From Pedobacter cryoconitis (GTDB lineage Bacteria > Bacteroidota > Bacteroidia > Sphingobacteriales > Sphingobacteriaceae), in the NCBI RefSeq assembly GCF_014200595.1, contig NZ_JACHCG010000001.1, forward strand, positions 1,364,001 through 1,428,000: a DNA stretch of 64,000 bases, written 5' to 3'. Position numbers and translations under genes: made by a program. The notes under the pieces are model-generated. The model did no database searches and was not told where the DNA came from. It worked only from the letters and a program-made list of their open reading frames with translations. Positions 52,718 to 62,672 of this stretch are shown here, one piece after another; within the stretch, counting starts at the first letter, position 1, and every line of letters begins with the position of its first letter.

Positions 52718-52794
52718 CATTCGTTCAAAAGACTGCTCAAACAAAAATTGATATTGATTTGTTTCTTAAATGACTGATTTTCAGTAGGAATAAG

Positions 52795-54315
52795 ATGAGG
52801 GTTTTTGAGCGTGATTTCTTAGGTAACTATCTTATCAGAATAACAGTTTGTCTGTTGTTGTTCAGTTCTTGTGGGGTTAGACGAGCTAATACATCGCAAG
52901 CTGCTGCAAATTACCCTACCCAAATTTCTATAAAAACAAGGTCTGATATTGAGCAGGATTCTTCGGGAAATCATCCTGAACTAACCAGAAAAGAGAAAGC
53001 ACTTCGCGCAGCGTTTATTGACGTTCTGGAAACAAAGTCGGCCGATTTGCCTTTTCCAGATCTGATCAATAGTATTTATGAAAAAAAAGGATATCAGCCG
53101 ATGCTGGTTCAAAGATTCTTTTCTGATCAGCAATTGCAAATGCTGTCTGATTATCTGGATAATTCTATAGCACATGGATTAAATCCTGAACAGTTTTTTG
53201 TTACTGGTTTAAAATATCAGCTGGATGAAGTGATTCACCAAAAATCATCCGATACTGTGAGAATTCAACGCAGTTTAGTTAAGCTGGAATTAGCTGTTGT
53301 TAATTCTTTAATCCGGTATAGTATGGCAATGCAGTATGGGGTGACAAATCCGGCTAAAATTTACAGTCATTATGCGACTCCGACTTTAATCCCTGATAGC
53401 AATTCAGTGATCAGTATTTTTGAAATAGTAAACCTTAAAACTTATCTGGATAGTATACAACCAAAGGAAAAAACCTACCTGGCTTTACAAAAAGTATTGA
53501 AGCGGCTGGATGCGGATACTACGGAAAATGAAGATAGTGTTAGGATTATAATGCGGCAGAAGGTGGTTGTGAATATGGAGAGGCTGAGGTGGAAAAATAA
53601 ACCTGCTGAACAAAAATTTGTAGCGGTAAATATTGCAGATTTTAGTTTGGATGTAATGGATAATAACAAATCAGTATTACATATGAGGGTTTGTGTAGGA
53701 GAGCCTGGAGATAAACAAACGCCTCAGATTGGAAGTATGATTCACAGTGTCCAGATTAATCCGGTATGGAATATCCCGCAAAGTATAGCACGAAATGAGA
53801 TTTCACGGTATGCTTCTGAAGATAGATACTATCTTTCTAATAATAATATCAAAGTTTTTAAAAAAGGTAAACTGATCAGAGATCCGGAGTCTATTGACTG
53901 GTCAGCTATTGATGTTCGGGATTACTCTTTTCAACAACAACCGGGAGCGAAAAATTCGTTGGGCAAAATTAAGTTTCTTTTTAAAAATGGAAGTAGTATT
54001 TATCTGCATGATACCCCAGTGAAAAGTGTATTTAAGCAAGGGATGCGCGCAATCAGCCATGGCTGTGTGCGGGTAGAAAAACCGCTTGATCTGGCTCTTG
54101 CGTTATTTGGAAAGGGGGAGAAGTATGATCAGCTCAAAAAGGGAATGGAGAGCGGTTACCCGCGTGCAAAGTTTATGGGTTTACCTCAGCAGATCCCAGT
54201 CCGGTTATTTTATTATACAGCCTGGCTCAATGAAAAAGGGGGAGTCCGGTTTGGTAAGGATATTTATGGCCTTGATCAATTGGTGTACGACGAAATGCAG
54301 AAGAAACAGTTTTGA
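52795..54315 (+). CDS. L,D-transpeptidase (YcbB-like) lipoprotein
   Basis: A 506-residue protein with a lipoprotein signal (SSCG, Cys at residue 26). After an N-terminal scaffold and peptidoglycan-binding-like helical part, the YkuD domain spans about 285-470 with the catalytic motif SHGCVRV (Cys424). NPVWNIPQSIARNEI is also typical of the YcbB branch. It forms 3-3 crosslinks in peptidoglycan, acting in the periplasm. Single gene. Confidence 0.93.
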   Translation: MRVFERDFLGNYLIRITVCLLLFSSCGVRRANTSQAAANYPTQISIKTRSDIEQDSSGNHPELTRKEKALRAAFIDVLETKSADLPFPDLINSIYEKKGYQPMLVQRFFSDQQLQMLSDYLDNSIAHGLNPEQFFVTGLKYQLDEVIHQKSSDTVRIQRSLVKLELAVVNSLIRYSMAMQYGVTNPAKIYSHYATPTLIPDSNSVISIFEIVNLKTYLDSIQPKEKTYLALQKVLKRLDADTTENEDSVRIIMRQKVVVNMERLRWKNKPAEQKFVAVNIADFSLDVMDNNKSVLHMRVCVGEPGDKQTPQIGSMIHSVQINPVWNIPQSIARNEISRYASEDRYYLSNNNIKVFKKGKLIRDPESIDWSAIDVRDYSFQQQPGAKNSLGKIKFLFKNGSSIYLHDTPVKSVFKQGMRAISHGCVRVEKPLDLALALFGKGEKYDQLKKGMESGYPRAKFMGLPQQIPVRLFYYTAWLNEKGGVRFGKDIYGLDQLVYDEMQKKQF

Positions 54316-54328
54316 AAAGAATGATGAA

Positions 54329-54727
54329 TTATAGTTCCTTCTTGTATTCTTTCCTGATTTTATCTTTATGCGTAGTACCCCATTTAATCATTTCGTTCAG
54401 CAAAGTTTCAAGTGTATCGCTATAAGGGGTAATTTCATAGATAACTACAACCGGAGTGTCAGTATATACTTTTCGTTTTACAAAACCATTTAATTCTAAT
54501 TCCTTAAGCTCTTTTGATAAGATTCTTGCTGAAATTCCAGTTACGGTTTGCTGTAGTTGATTAAAACGGCTGCTTCCTCCCGTGCGTAAGGCATTTATAA
54601 TCTTCAATTTCCATTTTCCACCAATCACATAAAGTGTATCCTCTAATGCCATTATACCTCTGGTACATTCATCAGGGGTATGCTTTGCATTACAGCTTAT
54701 AGTTTCTTCTTTTTTAAGTTCGGTCAT
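54329..54727 (-). CDS. HxlR-family transcriptional regulator
   Basis: A 132-residue winged-helix protein: YVIGGKWKLKIINALRTGGS, RFNQLQQTVTGISARILSKE and LVRK-type wing (GFVKRKVYTDTPVVVIYEIT) are diagnostic of HxlR. Cysteines in the N-terminal arm (ETISCNAKHTPDECTRG) may sense electrophiles or oxidants. It is divergent from the old yellow enzyme gene, with a perfect palindrome between, so it is likely its repressor. Confidence 0.92.
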   Translation of the reverse strand: MTELKKEETISCNAKHTPDECTRGIMALEDTLYVIGGKWKLKIINALRTGGSSRFNQLQQTVTGISARILSKELKELELNGFVKRKVYTDTPVVVIYEITPYSDTLETLLNEMIKWGTTHKDKIRKEYKKEL

Positions 54728-54751
54728 GTGTTTGTGGTTGATAATCAGCGA

Positions 54752-54787
54752 ACTATCCTAAAGGTTACCGCTAACCTTTAGGATAGT
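54752..54787. promoter_or_regulatory. Perfect palindromic operator between HxlR and OYE genes
   Basis: A 16-bp arm, ACTATCCTAAAGGTTA, is repeated in inverse after CCGC. It lies in the expected place for control of both divergent genes, upstream of the -7 element at 54814. Confidence 0.8.
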
Positions 54788-54813
54788 ACTAACAAATAGT
54801 AAGCAAATGTAGA

Positions 54814-54821
54814 TACTTTTG
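54814..54821 (+). promoter_or_regulatory. Bacteroidota -7 promoter element
   Basis: TACTTTTG fits the TAnnTTTG consensus exactly and lies 29 bp before the ATG of the old yellow enzyme gene. The operator covers the region where the -33 element should be, which suits repression by HxlR. Confidence 0.6.
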
Positions 54822-54850
54822 ACTTATTAATCAATTTAAAAAAGATAGAA

Positions 54851-55957
54851 ATGAAAAGTCAGGAAATATTACATCAGCCTTATACCTTAGGATCTTTAGT
54901 GCTGAAAAACAGATTTGTAATGGCGCCGATGACCAGAAGCCGTGCGCTGAATTACATGCCAAATGATTTAATGCTTGAATATTATAAACAGCGTTCCACC
55001 GCGGGCTTAATTATTACCGAAGGAGTTGCGCCTTCAGCTAATGCAACTGGATATGTCAGGATTCCAGGAATTTATACTGAAGCCCAAATTGAGGGCTGGA
55101 AAAAGATAACAGCTGCTGTTCATGAGAACGACGCGAAGATATTTGCGCAGGTTATTCATACGGGCAGGGCGTCACACGTAGATAATTTACCTGAGGGAGG
55201 TGAAATATTAGCTCCTTCTGGAATTTCTACAGATTCAGATGTTTGGACGGATACCCAGGGAATGCAAAAAGCGTCCTTGCCAAGAGAAATGACTACTGCT
55301 GATATAGAAGCAACAAAGAATGAATTTGTGCAGGCTGCATTGAATGCTATTGAGGCTGGTTTTGACGGGATAGAATTACATGGGGCAAATGGTTATTTGT
55401 TAGATCAGTTTTTAAACCCGGCTTCTAATCAGAGAACTGATGGATATGGTGGAAGTGTAGAAAACAGGGCCCGTTTTTATATTGAGGTTACGGCTGCGGT
55501 AGTTAATGCTATCGGTAAAGATAAAGTAGGGGCCCGTATATCTCCATATGGATTATTTAATGGAATGATTATTTATCCTGAAATGGAAGATACATTCTTT
55601 TACCTGGCGGCAGAATTAAGCAAAATTGGTATTGTATATCTTCATCTGGTTGATCACAGTAGTATGGGGGCGCCAGCTTTAACTGATTCAGTGGTAAAGG
55701 GAATCAGAACCAATTTTAAAGGTACTATTGTGGGAGTGAAAAATTATACGGCAGAAACTGCTGTAGCAGATATTGAAAATGGAACAATTGATTTACCTGC
55801 TTTCGGTAGAGCTTTTATCGCTAATCCTGATTTGCCTTATAAGTTTTTGAATAACCTGGAATTAGCACAACCTGATATGGCAACTTTATATGTTGCTAGT
55901 GCTACTGGTGAAGCCGGGTATACTGATTATCCTTTTGCAGAGGTAGTATCATCATAG
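54851..55957 (+). CDS. Old yellow enzyme, alkene reductase (NemA-like)
   Basis: A 368-residue FMN-dependent flavoprotein of the OYE family: FVMAPMTRSRA start, IFAQVIHTGRASH, the substrate-binding pair His/Asn in ELHGANGYLLDQFLNPASN, and the C-terminal PAFGRAFIANPDLP. It reduces activated alkenes, nitro compounds or quinones with NAD(P)H. Regulated by the divergent HxlR-type protein with possible electrophile sensing. Complete. Confidence 0.93.
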   Translation: MKSQEILHQPYTLGSLVLKNRFVMAPMTRSRALNYMPNDLMLEYYKQRSTAGLIITEGVAPSANATGYVRIPGIYTEAQIEGWKKITAAVHENDAKIFAQVIHTGRASHVDNLPEGGEILAPSGISTDSDVWTDTQGMQKASLPREMTTADIEATKNEFVQAALNAIEAGFDGIELHGANGYLLDQFLNPASNQRTDGYGGSVENRARFYIEVTAAVVNAIGKDKVGARISPYGLFNGMIIYPEMEDTFFYLAAELSKIGIVYLHLVDHSSMGAPALTDSVVKGIRTNFKGTIVGVKNYTAETAVADIENGTIDLPAFGRAFIANPDLPYKFLNNLELAQPDMATLYVASATGEAGYTDYPFAEVVSS

Positions 55958-55972
55958 TTTCATTCTTGAAAT

Positions 55973-56018
55973 ACATTGGCCATCCTGGTAGTGCTTAACA
56001 GGATAGCCAATGTGTTTT
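55973..56018. terminator. Bidirectional terminator
   Basis: ACATTGGCCATCCTG and CAGGATAGCCAATGT form a 15-bp stem with one mismatch, followed by GTTTTAT. It lies between the OYE gene and the convergent acetyltransferase. Confidence 0.75.
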
Positions 56019-56022
56019 ATGC

Positions 56023-56532
56023 TTATTTATCCAGCATAAATTGCCATTTATATAGAAATTCTAATTCGTCTATTTTGACGAAATTATTCTTTTGCAGCAG
56101 TATAAAGGATGCCTGGTTAAATTTTGTAGTATGTGCAATTATTGATTTTACCTGGTGCTGTTCCGATGCCCATTGGATCATCCCGTTTATTGCTTCTTTC
56201 ATGTAACCTTTTTCTCGGAAGGATTCATAGATACCATATCCGATTTCAATTTCTCCTTCTTCGTTCGGTTCTCCGATAAAACAAAGGTCACCGATCAGAT
56301 GATTTGAATCTGCTGCTATGATAACCCATAATGTGGAATAGAGATAATCGCTTTTACTATCATTTATTTTAGGAATGATAGTCTGTTCGATTGCTTCCTG
56401 AAGTTCAAATGTAATTGTTCTTGGAATGTAATGCGTTTGAAATTCTTCTTCTAAAGATCCGTCAGCTAAGATGTATTTCTGAAGCTGTTCAAGAGTTAAG
56501 GGCTTAATAATTAATCTTTTTGTGGTTACCAT
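56023..56532 (-). CDS. GNAT-family N-acetyltransferase
   Basis: A 169-residue acetyltransferase of the RimJ-like group: TTKRLIIKPLTLEQL start, DLCFIGEPNEEGEIEIGYGI, then the acetyl-CoA loop region FREKGYMKEAINGMIQWA and HTTKFNQASFILLQKNNF. Acetyl-CoA-dependent; substrate unknown, could be a small amine or protein N-terminus. Standing alone. Confidence 0.85.
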   Translation of the reverse strand: MVTTKRLIIKPLTLEQLQKYILADGSLEEEFQTHYIPRTITFELQEAIEQTIIPKINDSKSDYLYSTLWVIIAADSNHLIGDLCFIGEPNEEGEIEIGYGIYESFREKGYMKEAINGMIQWASEQHQVKSIIAHTTKFNQASFILLQKNNFVKIDELEFLYKWQFMLDK

Positions 56533-56871
56533 TTTCTGGTTTGGCTAATTTCGGCAGAGAATCGATGTCAGAGTACTGCCGAACTTGTGATGTTTTGTTT
56601 CTTGTCTGTTTTGATTAAATAATGTTGCCTCATTATTGTAAACATATCGTTTAGCTATGCTGCGGGCATGGTTTAATGAATTCAGGAAAGCTTAAGTGAC
56701 TTTTTTGGTTATGATCTCGCTATTGTATTTCAACAGTAGATAAATTTCATTTTTTAAGCTGTACAGGAAATCATCTCCCTCTGAATTCAGGGATAGATAT
56801 ATTTGCCGTCGGATAGAGGCTAAGCGATGTACTTGTTACAAAATCATAATTTCAAATATATAAAAACAAAA
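56533..56871. other. Intergenic gap
   Basis: About 340 bp without a gene. An 8-bp inverted repeat, TTCGGCAG (56550-56557) and CTGCCGAA (56576-56583), lies upstream of the minus-strand acetyltransferase gene and could be an operator or leader hairpin. Nothing else stands out. Confidence 0.35.
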
Positions 56872-57456
56872 TTAACTTTCTGATTTTTTGAAAGATTTCA
56901 TCATATATAAGCTGTAACCTAAATTAATTTCATGATAGACTTTGAAGTTGAATTTTTCGTACCAGGGAAGGTTTTTCAGGGTAGAGGTTTCGAGATATAT
57001 CTGCCTGTTTTGCTGTTGGCTGTCCTGAATAATTTCTGCTAATAACTGACTTCCAATTCCCTTATGCTGCGCTGAGGTTAATACACCTAAAAACCATAAG
57101 TAATAAAAGGGTGTGTTTGGGTAATGGCTTTTAATTTGGCTTTCGCGGCTCATAGCTTTATTTGCTCTGCTGATTCCTATTGCTTTGAAAACTAAAGTCA
57201 GATCGGCCCAAATGGCTTTTATACTGGATTTTTTACGGTCAGGATAAAGGATTAACGCGCAGGCGGTTTTATCATTTGATAAATAGACTTCACCAAACAT
57301 AAAACAAGTATCAAATGAATATTCCATTAATGCTTTAACTCTTTTTTCGCGCTTGTTATCTTGTTTGATAATGTAATTCACACTTTTATTATCATCAAAA
57401 GAATCCGAAAGGATTTTTATCACTAATGGTTTGTCTTTGATGGTTGCTTTAATCAT
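56872..57456 (-). CDS. GNAT-family N-acetyltransferase
   Basis: A 194-residue acetyltransferase with the motif A acetyl-CoA loop at HKGIGSQLLAEII and FYYLWFLGVLTSAQ before it, and NLPWYEKFNFKVYHE after. Resembles the group with tolerance or detoxification roles; substrate unknown. Divergent from the NIPSNAP gene by 79 bp. Confidence 0.85.
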   Translation of the reverse strand: MIKATIKDKPLVIKILSDSFDDNKSVNYIIKQDNKREKRVKALMEYSFDTCFMFGEVYLSNDKTACALILYPDRKKSSIKAIWADLTLVFKAIGISRANKAMSRESQIKSHYPNTPFYYLWFLGVLTSAQHKGIGSQLLAEIIQDSQQQNRQIYLETSTLKNLPWYEKFNFKVYHEINLGYSLYMMKSFKKSES

Positions 57457-57535
57457 GGTGTAAATATGTTGTAAATTCTTATTAAACTAAAAGTAGAAAT
57501 ATAATATGTTATATTGAACTTGAAAAGACTACTAT

Positions 57536-58333
57536 ATGAAAAGACGTTCGTTTGTAAAAGCCTCCCTGATGACTGGTACGGCTGCAATTATTTCTCCGGT
57601 GATGAGTAAGGCTGTGGTTAAAGATCATCAACATGAATCTGCTGAATTCTATGAATTAAGGGTTTATACGCTGAAAGATGATATTCAACAAAAATTGGTG
57701 GAGGACTTTTATAGTCAGGCAGCAATACCAGCGTTTAACAAGGCAGGGGTAGAACATGTAGGTGTTTTTACCGAATTGAAGCCTGAAGGTCAGACCAGGT
57801 TATTCGTCTTGATTCCTTATCATAGTCTGGTTCATTTCAATGAAGTGATTGTCAAACTGGAACAAGACAAAGTATTTCAGCAAAAGGGTATTTCTTATTT
57901 GACTGCTCCGGCAACAGCTCCTGCTTATATACGGATTGAAAGTTCGATCATGAAAGCATTTGCTCATTCTCCTAAACTGGTAGTCCCTCCAAATAAGTCC
58001 CGTATTTTTGAACTGCGTCAGTATCAGAGTGCAAGTGAAGCAGCAGGGAAGAAGAAGATCGAAATGTTCAATGATCAGGGTGAGATAGATATTTTTAAGC
58101 GTTTGGGTTTTAAGCCTGTATTTTGGGGAGAAACGATAATCGGGCCGTCAAGACCAAATCTGACTTATATGGTAACTTTTGACGATCTGGATAGTAAAGC
58201 GGCACATTGGAAGTCATTTGTGAATGATGCACAGTGGAAAAAAATAAGTACGGTTGATGGTTATTCGGACGCGCTATTAGTAAATAAGATTACTTCAACT
58301 TTGTTATTGCCTGCGGTTTATTCACAGGTGTAA
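57536..58333 (+). CDS. NIPSNAP-family protein with Tat-like signal
   Basis: A 265-residue exported protein: MKRRSFVKASLMTGTAAIIS is a twin-arginine-type signal. Two NIPSNAP repeats follow (about 35-135: YELRVYTLKDDIQQKLVEDF; and 150-262: IFELRQYQSASEAAGKKKIE). Dimeric alpha/beta-barrel fold. Family function in bacteria is unclear. It converges on the LytTR regulator (4-bp gap). Confidence 0.88.
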   Translation: MKRRSFVKASLMTGTAAIISPVMSKAVVKDHQHESAEFYELRVYTLKDDIQQKLVEDFYSQAAIPAFNKAGVEHVGVFTELKPEGQTRLFVLIPYHSLVHFNEVIVKLEQDKVFQQKGISYLTAPATAPAYIRIESSIMKAFAHSPKLVVPPNKSRIFELRQYQSASEAAGKKKIEMFNDQGEIDIFKRLGFKPVFWGETIIGPSRPNLTYMVTFDDLDSKAAHWKSFVNDAQWKKISTVDGYSDALLVNKITSTLLLPAVYSQV

Positions 58334-58337
58334 AGTT

Positions 58338-59078
58338 TTATTTTTTCTTGCTCACTGTCAAGGTCCTGTTTTTTACAAAAGAGATGAATTTTTCACCATA
58401 AGATTCACCGATTTTAATAAATAAATCACCTTCCATCTTTAAATTAGGCCCATTGATTGTTTTAATATGTCTCATGGAGATAATAAAGCTGCGGTGTACC
58501 TGGATGAAATTATTATTATCTTCTAATAAAGTTTTCATATCGCTGAGCTTTAAATAAGCTACAATTTCTGCCTTCTCAGTGTAAATTTTAATGTAGTTAT
58601 GCAGGCTTTCAATAGCAATAACTTCATTAAAGTTTATTTTTGTTGTATTCAGGTCTTCGCTTTTGTTTTTTACAAAGAAAAAGTCGTGATCATTTTTTGA
58701 TTTTTCCTCATTGCCAGGTCCTTCATCAGGAAAGAGCCTTTTGATTAATGACGTGAACTTTAGTATTGTAAAAGGTTTTAATAGAAAGCCATCAGCATGA
58801 ACCTGAAAGGCTTCATATGCGTATTGCATATGCCCGGTTATGAAAATCAGCTTTTTAGTTTTTCCAATTAGCTCCTTTGATAATTCTAATCCGGAAATAA
58901 CAGGCATTTCGATATCCATTATAATCAAATCGATAGGTACCTTAGTCGTAATGTTGTTTAAAGCAACAACTGGATTGGAATAAGACTCAACCAGGTTTAA
59001 ATTAGGAATGGAATCAATATATGTTTTTAATAATTCAATGGTATGAAGTTCATCCTCAATTATTATACAATTATACAT
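58338..59078 (-). CDS. LytTR-type response regulator
   Basis: A 246-residue response regulator. The receiver domain has the phospho-acceptor Asp in LIIMDIEMPVISG and the conserved FITGH and LLKPFT. The C-terminal LytTR DNA-binding domain (about 145-246) shows IAIESLHNYIKIYTE and FIQVHRSFIISMRHI. It is divergent from the lanthipeptide genes, and may control them. No histidine kinase is in view. Confidence 0.92.
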   Translation of the reverse strand: MYNCIIIEDELHTIELLKTYIDSIPNLNLVESYSNPVVALNNITTKVPIDLIIMDIEMPVISGLELSKELIGKTKKLIFITGHMQYAYEAFQVHADGFLLKPFTILKFTSLIKRLFPDEGPGNEEKSKNDHDFFFVKNKSEDLNTTKINFNEVIAIESLHNYIKIYTEKAEIVAYLKLSDMKTLLEDNNNFIQVHRSFIISMRHIKTINGPNLKMEGDLFIKIGESYGEKFISFVKNRTLTVSKKK

Positions 59079-59454
59079 GGTAGTTTGTCTTTTGGGTAGT
59101 TAATACGAAAGTAACACTTTATTGAAGAATAAAATCGGGTTGAGCAGTAAAATATAAGGTTTCGGCAAGCTTCCCTCGGGTTACAGATAATACATTTCAG
59201 GTTAATAAACCTTAATGTTATTTTTGGCGTAATTAATATGTTTGAAAATTAAGTTACCGGGCTTAAAATTTATTTTATTGATTATTAGTTAAAGTATAAT
59301 AGAAAAGCAATTTATTAGTGAACGTTGATTTGGTTAGATTTTAGCGAATATACCTTAAGATATACTCTCCGTTTTTTACTCAGAGGTGTGTTTAATTCTT
59401 TAGGAGAGTATGTTTTAAGGTTAATATGATTTGAATAGAGGATAATTTGAATTG
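59079..59454. promoter_or_regulatory. Divergent promoter region with an 18-bp imperfect inverted repeat
   Basis: The 376-bp gap between the LytTR regulator and LanB. CCTTAAGATATACTCTCC (59353-59370) and GGAGAGTATGTTTTAAGG (59403-59420) are inverted repeats matching at 15 of 18 positions, 32 bp apart and ending 34 bp before LanB. It could be an operator or leader hairpin. No gene in the gap. Confidence 0.5.
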
Positions 59455-62400
59455 ATGAAGATAATAGATACGCATACTTTTGATCAACGTTTGATTCTTC
59501 GCACACCAATTTATCCTTTACCAAGCTTTAATCGAAGTTTTGAAATAGAAACTTTGATTCATGATCCAAACTTTCTGGAAGCGATATATATCGCTTCTCC
59601 AAGTCTGTATAATGCTTGTATTAAATATAGGAACGGACTGATCTTAATTGAAAAAGAAATTGTAAAATTTAAATATTCCCTTTACAAGTACTATTCCAGA
59701 ATGCATAACCGATGTACTCCATTTGGCTTGTTTTCATCTTGCAGGCTTACAAACTGGAAGAAAGGTGGATCTGAGGTTATTATAGACCATAGTGATTTGA
59801 ACCGGCATACCCGTCTGGATATGCATTATCTCTGCGCATTAGCAGCCCATCTATCTTCAATTCCTGCTATTCGCAATAAACTGCTTTATTACCCAAATAG
59901 CAGTTGGTATAGAATCGGTGAAGAAATCCGTTATGTAGAATATCAATATGTAGATGGTAAGAGACAACACCAGATCAGTGCAATAAAAAGTTCGGGTTAT
60001 TTGTTGCAAGTTATTGAAGCAGCAAAGTTTGGGCTGACCAGAGCGGGTCTTATTGATGTATTGGAAAAAGCAGGCATTGGAAATGAAGATGCATGTAGAT
60101 TTATAGATAATTGTCTGACTTCGCAGTTGCTGATTCATGAACTTGATCCCGCTGTTACGGGTGATGGACTGCTCACACAAATTCTTAGAACTCTTGAAAA
60201 GTATAATATAAAAGATCTGCAAATCAATAATATCATCCTGAAACTAAAAAATATCTGTCAGCTTTTAAATGAATTAGATTTGCATAGGGGCAATGAAATC
60301 ACTTCTTATCAGGAAATTATTGATATAATTGATACCCTGGATGTCCGATATGAAGCTGGGAAGATTTTTCAAACAGATTTAACAGGAATAACTTCTCCGG
60401 AAAGTGGTTTATCAATTGATTTACAAGGAGAAATTTTAACAGCTCTTGATATCCTTTATAAAACTACCAGCAGAAGAAAAATAAATCTGGAAATTTTCAA
60501 AAAACGCTTTTATGAGCGTTATGGGGACAAAGAAATGCCACTTCTGGAAGTTTTAGATACAGAAACTGGTATTGGTTATGGAGCTGATAATCATTCAATA
60601 CCATCACCTATTCTAGAAGGACTAATCTTATCGGAAAAAATTGATAGTCAATCAATCACATGGGGTAAATGGGAGCAGATTTTACATAAAAAGTGGTTAC
60701 GGGCTTATAAACTTGATGCACTTCAAATTGAAATTTTCGATGAGGATTTCGATGACATTAGCTCTGTAAATTTACCACTCCCTTCTTCCTTGCAAGTCAT
60801 GTTCGAAGTGATATCTTCGGGCCAGATTTGTATTAAGAGTGCAGGAGGAACAAGTGCTGTAAATATGATCGCCCGGTTTGCACAATCTGATCCTGAAATC
60901 AGTAAGTTGGCTTTTGATTTAATAAAAGCCGAACAAGACAACAAAACAGGAGTAATTCTGGCTGAAATTACACATCTTCCGGAGGGAAGAATGGGGAATA
61001 TTCTTCAGCGACCGGTATTCAGAGATTATGAAATACCTTACCTGGCGAAGTCTTTATTACCTGAAAATAAGCAGGTGCACATGCAGGATCTGTTAATTTC
61101 TTATAGAAATAAAAAAATTATTTTGTATTCGAAAAGGCTTAACAAAATAATTATACCACGATTAAGTAATGCGCATAATTTCAAAGTAGGCGCCTTGCCA
61201 GTATATCATTTTCTTTGTGATCTTCAGGATGAGGATCAAATAAGCAGTTTAAATTTTAGTTGGGGAAGTCTTCAGCAACAATATTGTTTTTTACCAAGGG
61301 TAATCTATAAGAACATTATACTAAAACCAGCGAGCTGGGTCTTTACAGATAATGATATTAAAAATCTACTGCAAAAAGATATATTATTTGATGAATTACT
61401 ACTTTCTTTTAGAAAAGAGTATAATCTACCTCAAAAAGTTGTTCTTGCTGATAACGATAATGAATTGTTAATCAATTTTGATGAACCTGAAAAAACCCGT
61501 GATGTTTTTGACTATACGCTAAAGGGCCGGAGACAATTCATTTTTAAAGAATATCTGGAACCAGTTCATGTGGTAAGCAATATAAATAATGAACATTATA
61601 TGCATCAATTTCAAGCTTTTATTACAGTTAAGCCTGAGTCTGATATGGAGTTATCGGTACTCCATAATAATCTTTCTATGACTGAAGAAATAGGTATGAT
61701 GGTAGATGACAATGACTCAGAATGGTTATATTATAAGCTTTATTGTGGTGTAGGTAATGCTGATATATTACTTTCCAATCCAGTAAATGCTGCAACTGCC
61801 CATTGTGAGAAAAAGGGCTGGATCCAGGAGTGGTTTTTTATCCGCTATACGGATACCGATTTTCATATCAGGCTTCGTTTAAAATTAACTAATATTAAAT
61901 GGTTGCCATATATTACGCGCATTTTTCACAAAGCATTTGAGCCTTACAGGAAGACAGGGTTTCTATGGAATTTGACCACTGATACCTATAGACCGGAATA
62001 TGTAAGATATGGCAAGAACACAATGGTTCTGGCTGAACAGTTTTTTTATCAGGATAGTCTCGCCTTTTTAGGGTTTCTTGATCAGACCTCGGGAGATAAA
62101 AGGGAAACTCTGCGCTGGCAATATGCAATCCTATCTATTGATACGCTACTTGAAGCTTTTGAATTTAAACTTGAGGATAAATTTGAGTTCATGAAAAATC
62201 TAAAAGATGCTTTTGCAATTGAATTTAAGTTTGGGTCGGAGCAAAGGAAGCAGCTGGCTAAGTCATTCCGGATATATAAAGATGAGATTTATACTTCATT
62301 AAATGTTCAACAGCCTGGGGATAAATTTTATCAATTATATCTGATTTTAAGACGGCGAACGGAACAAATGGGGCCAATAATTCAAAAGTTTAAAAAGATG

Positions 62401-62601
62401 GAACATGAGGGCAAGCTAAAGGTTTCATTATTAAATTTATTAAACAGTTATGTTCACATGGCGGTCAATCGTATTATTCCTGAAATGGCACGTTTGCATG
62501 AAGCAGTGATTTATGATTTTTTATATCAGTATTATAAGAGTGTTCAGGCAAAAGTGAATAAGTTTGATGAACGGAAGAGTTTTGTTCACGGAAAAAAATA
62601 A
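59455..62601 (+). CDS. LanB-type lantibiotic dehydratase
   Basis: A 1048-residue dehydratase for class I lanthipeptides. The N-terminal two thirds is the tRNA-Glu-dependent glutamylation domain, with HNRCTPFGLFSS at about residue 83-95 (RxTPFGLF hallmark). The C-terminal third is the elimination (SpaB-C) domain with EWFFIRYTDTDFHIRLRLK. It dehydrates Ser and Thr of the precursor encoded 71 bp downstream. ATG 59455 is used; a TTG precedes it. Likely operon: LanB, precursor, S41 peptidase and more beyond the window. Confidence 0.93.
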   Translation: MKIIDTHTFDQRLILRTPIYPLPSFNRSFEIETLIHDPNFLEAIYIASPSLYNACIKYRNGLILIEKEIVKFKYSLYKYYSRMHNRCTPFGLFSSCRLTNWKKGGSEVIIDHSDLNRHTRLDMHYLCALAAHLSSIPAIRNKLLYYPNSSWYRIGEEIRYVEYQYVDGKRQHQISAIKSSGYLLQVIEAAKFGLTRAGLIDVLEKAGIGNEDACRFIDNCLTSQLLIHELDPAVTGDGLLTQILRTLEKYNIKDLQINNIILKLKNICQLLNELDLHRGNEITSYQEIIDIIDTLDVRYEAGKIFQTDLTGITSPESGLSIDLQGEILTALDILYKTTSRRKINLEIFKKRFYERYGDKEMPLLEVLDTETGIGYGADNHSIPSPILEGLILSEKIDSQSITWGKWEQILHKKWLRAYKLDALQIEIFDEDFDDISSVNLPLPSSLQVMFEVISSGQICIKSAGGTSAVNMIARFAQSDPEISKLAFDLIKAEQDNKTGVILAEITHLPEGRMGNILQRPVFRDYEIPYLAKSLLPENKQVHMQDLLISYRNKKIILYSKRLNKIIIPRLSNAHNFKVGALPVYHFLCDLQDEDQISSLNFSWGSLQQQYCFLPRVIYKNIILKPASWVFTDNDIKNLLQKDILFDELLLSFRKEYNLPQKVVLADNDNELLINFDEPEKTRDVFDYTLKGRRQFIFKEYLEPVHVVSNINNEHYMHQFQAFITVKPESDMELSVLHNNLSMTEEIGMMVDDNDSEWLYYKLYCGVGNADILLSNPVNAATAHCEKKGWIQEWFFIRYTDTDFHIRLRLKLTNIKWLPYITRIFHKAFEPYRKTGFLWNLTTDTYRPEYVRYGKNTMVLAEQFFYQDSLAFLGFLDQTSGDKRETLRWQYAILSIDTLLEAFEFKLEDKFEFMKNLKDAFAIEFKFGSEQRKQLAKSFRIYKDEIYTSLNVQQPGDKFYQLYLILRRRTEQMGPIIQKFKKMEHEGKLKVSLLNLLNSYVHMAVNRIIPEMARLHEAVIYDFLYQYYKSVQAKVNKFDERKSFVHGKK

Positions 62602-62672
62602 TTTTAAGAGTCAAAAATTATTTTTTTGTGTAATGGAAAAAGTAAATTATATATTTAAAAGATTAAAATCTT

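Noticed and set aside
59857-60222. 121-codon minus-strand frame inside LanB
   Set aside because: Antisense shadow of LanB; composition follows the complementary codons.
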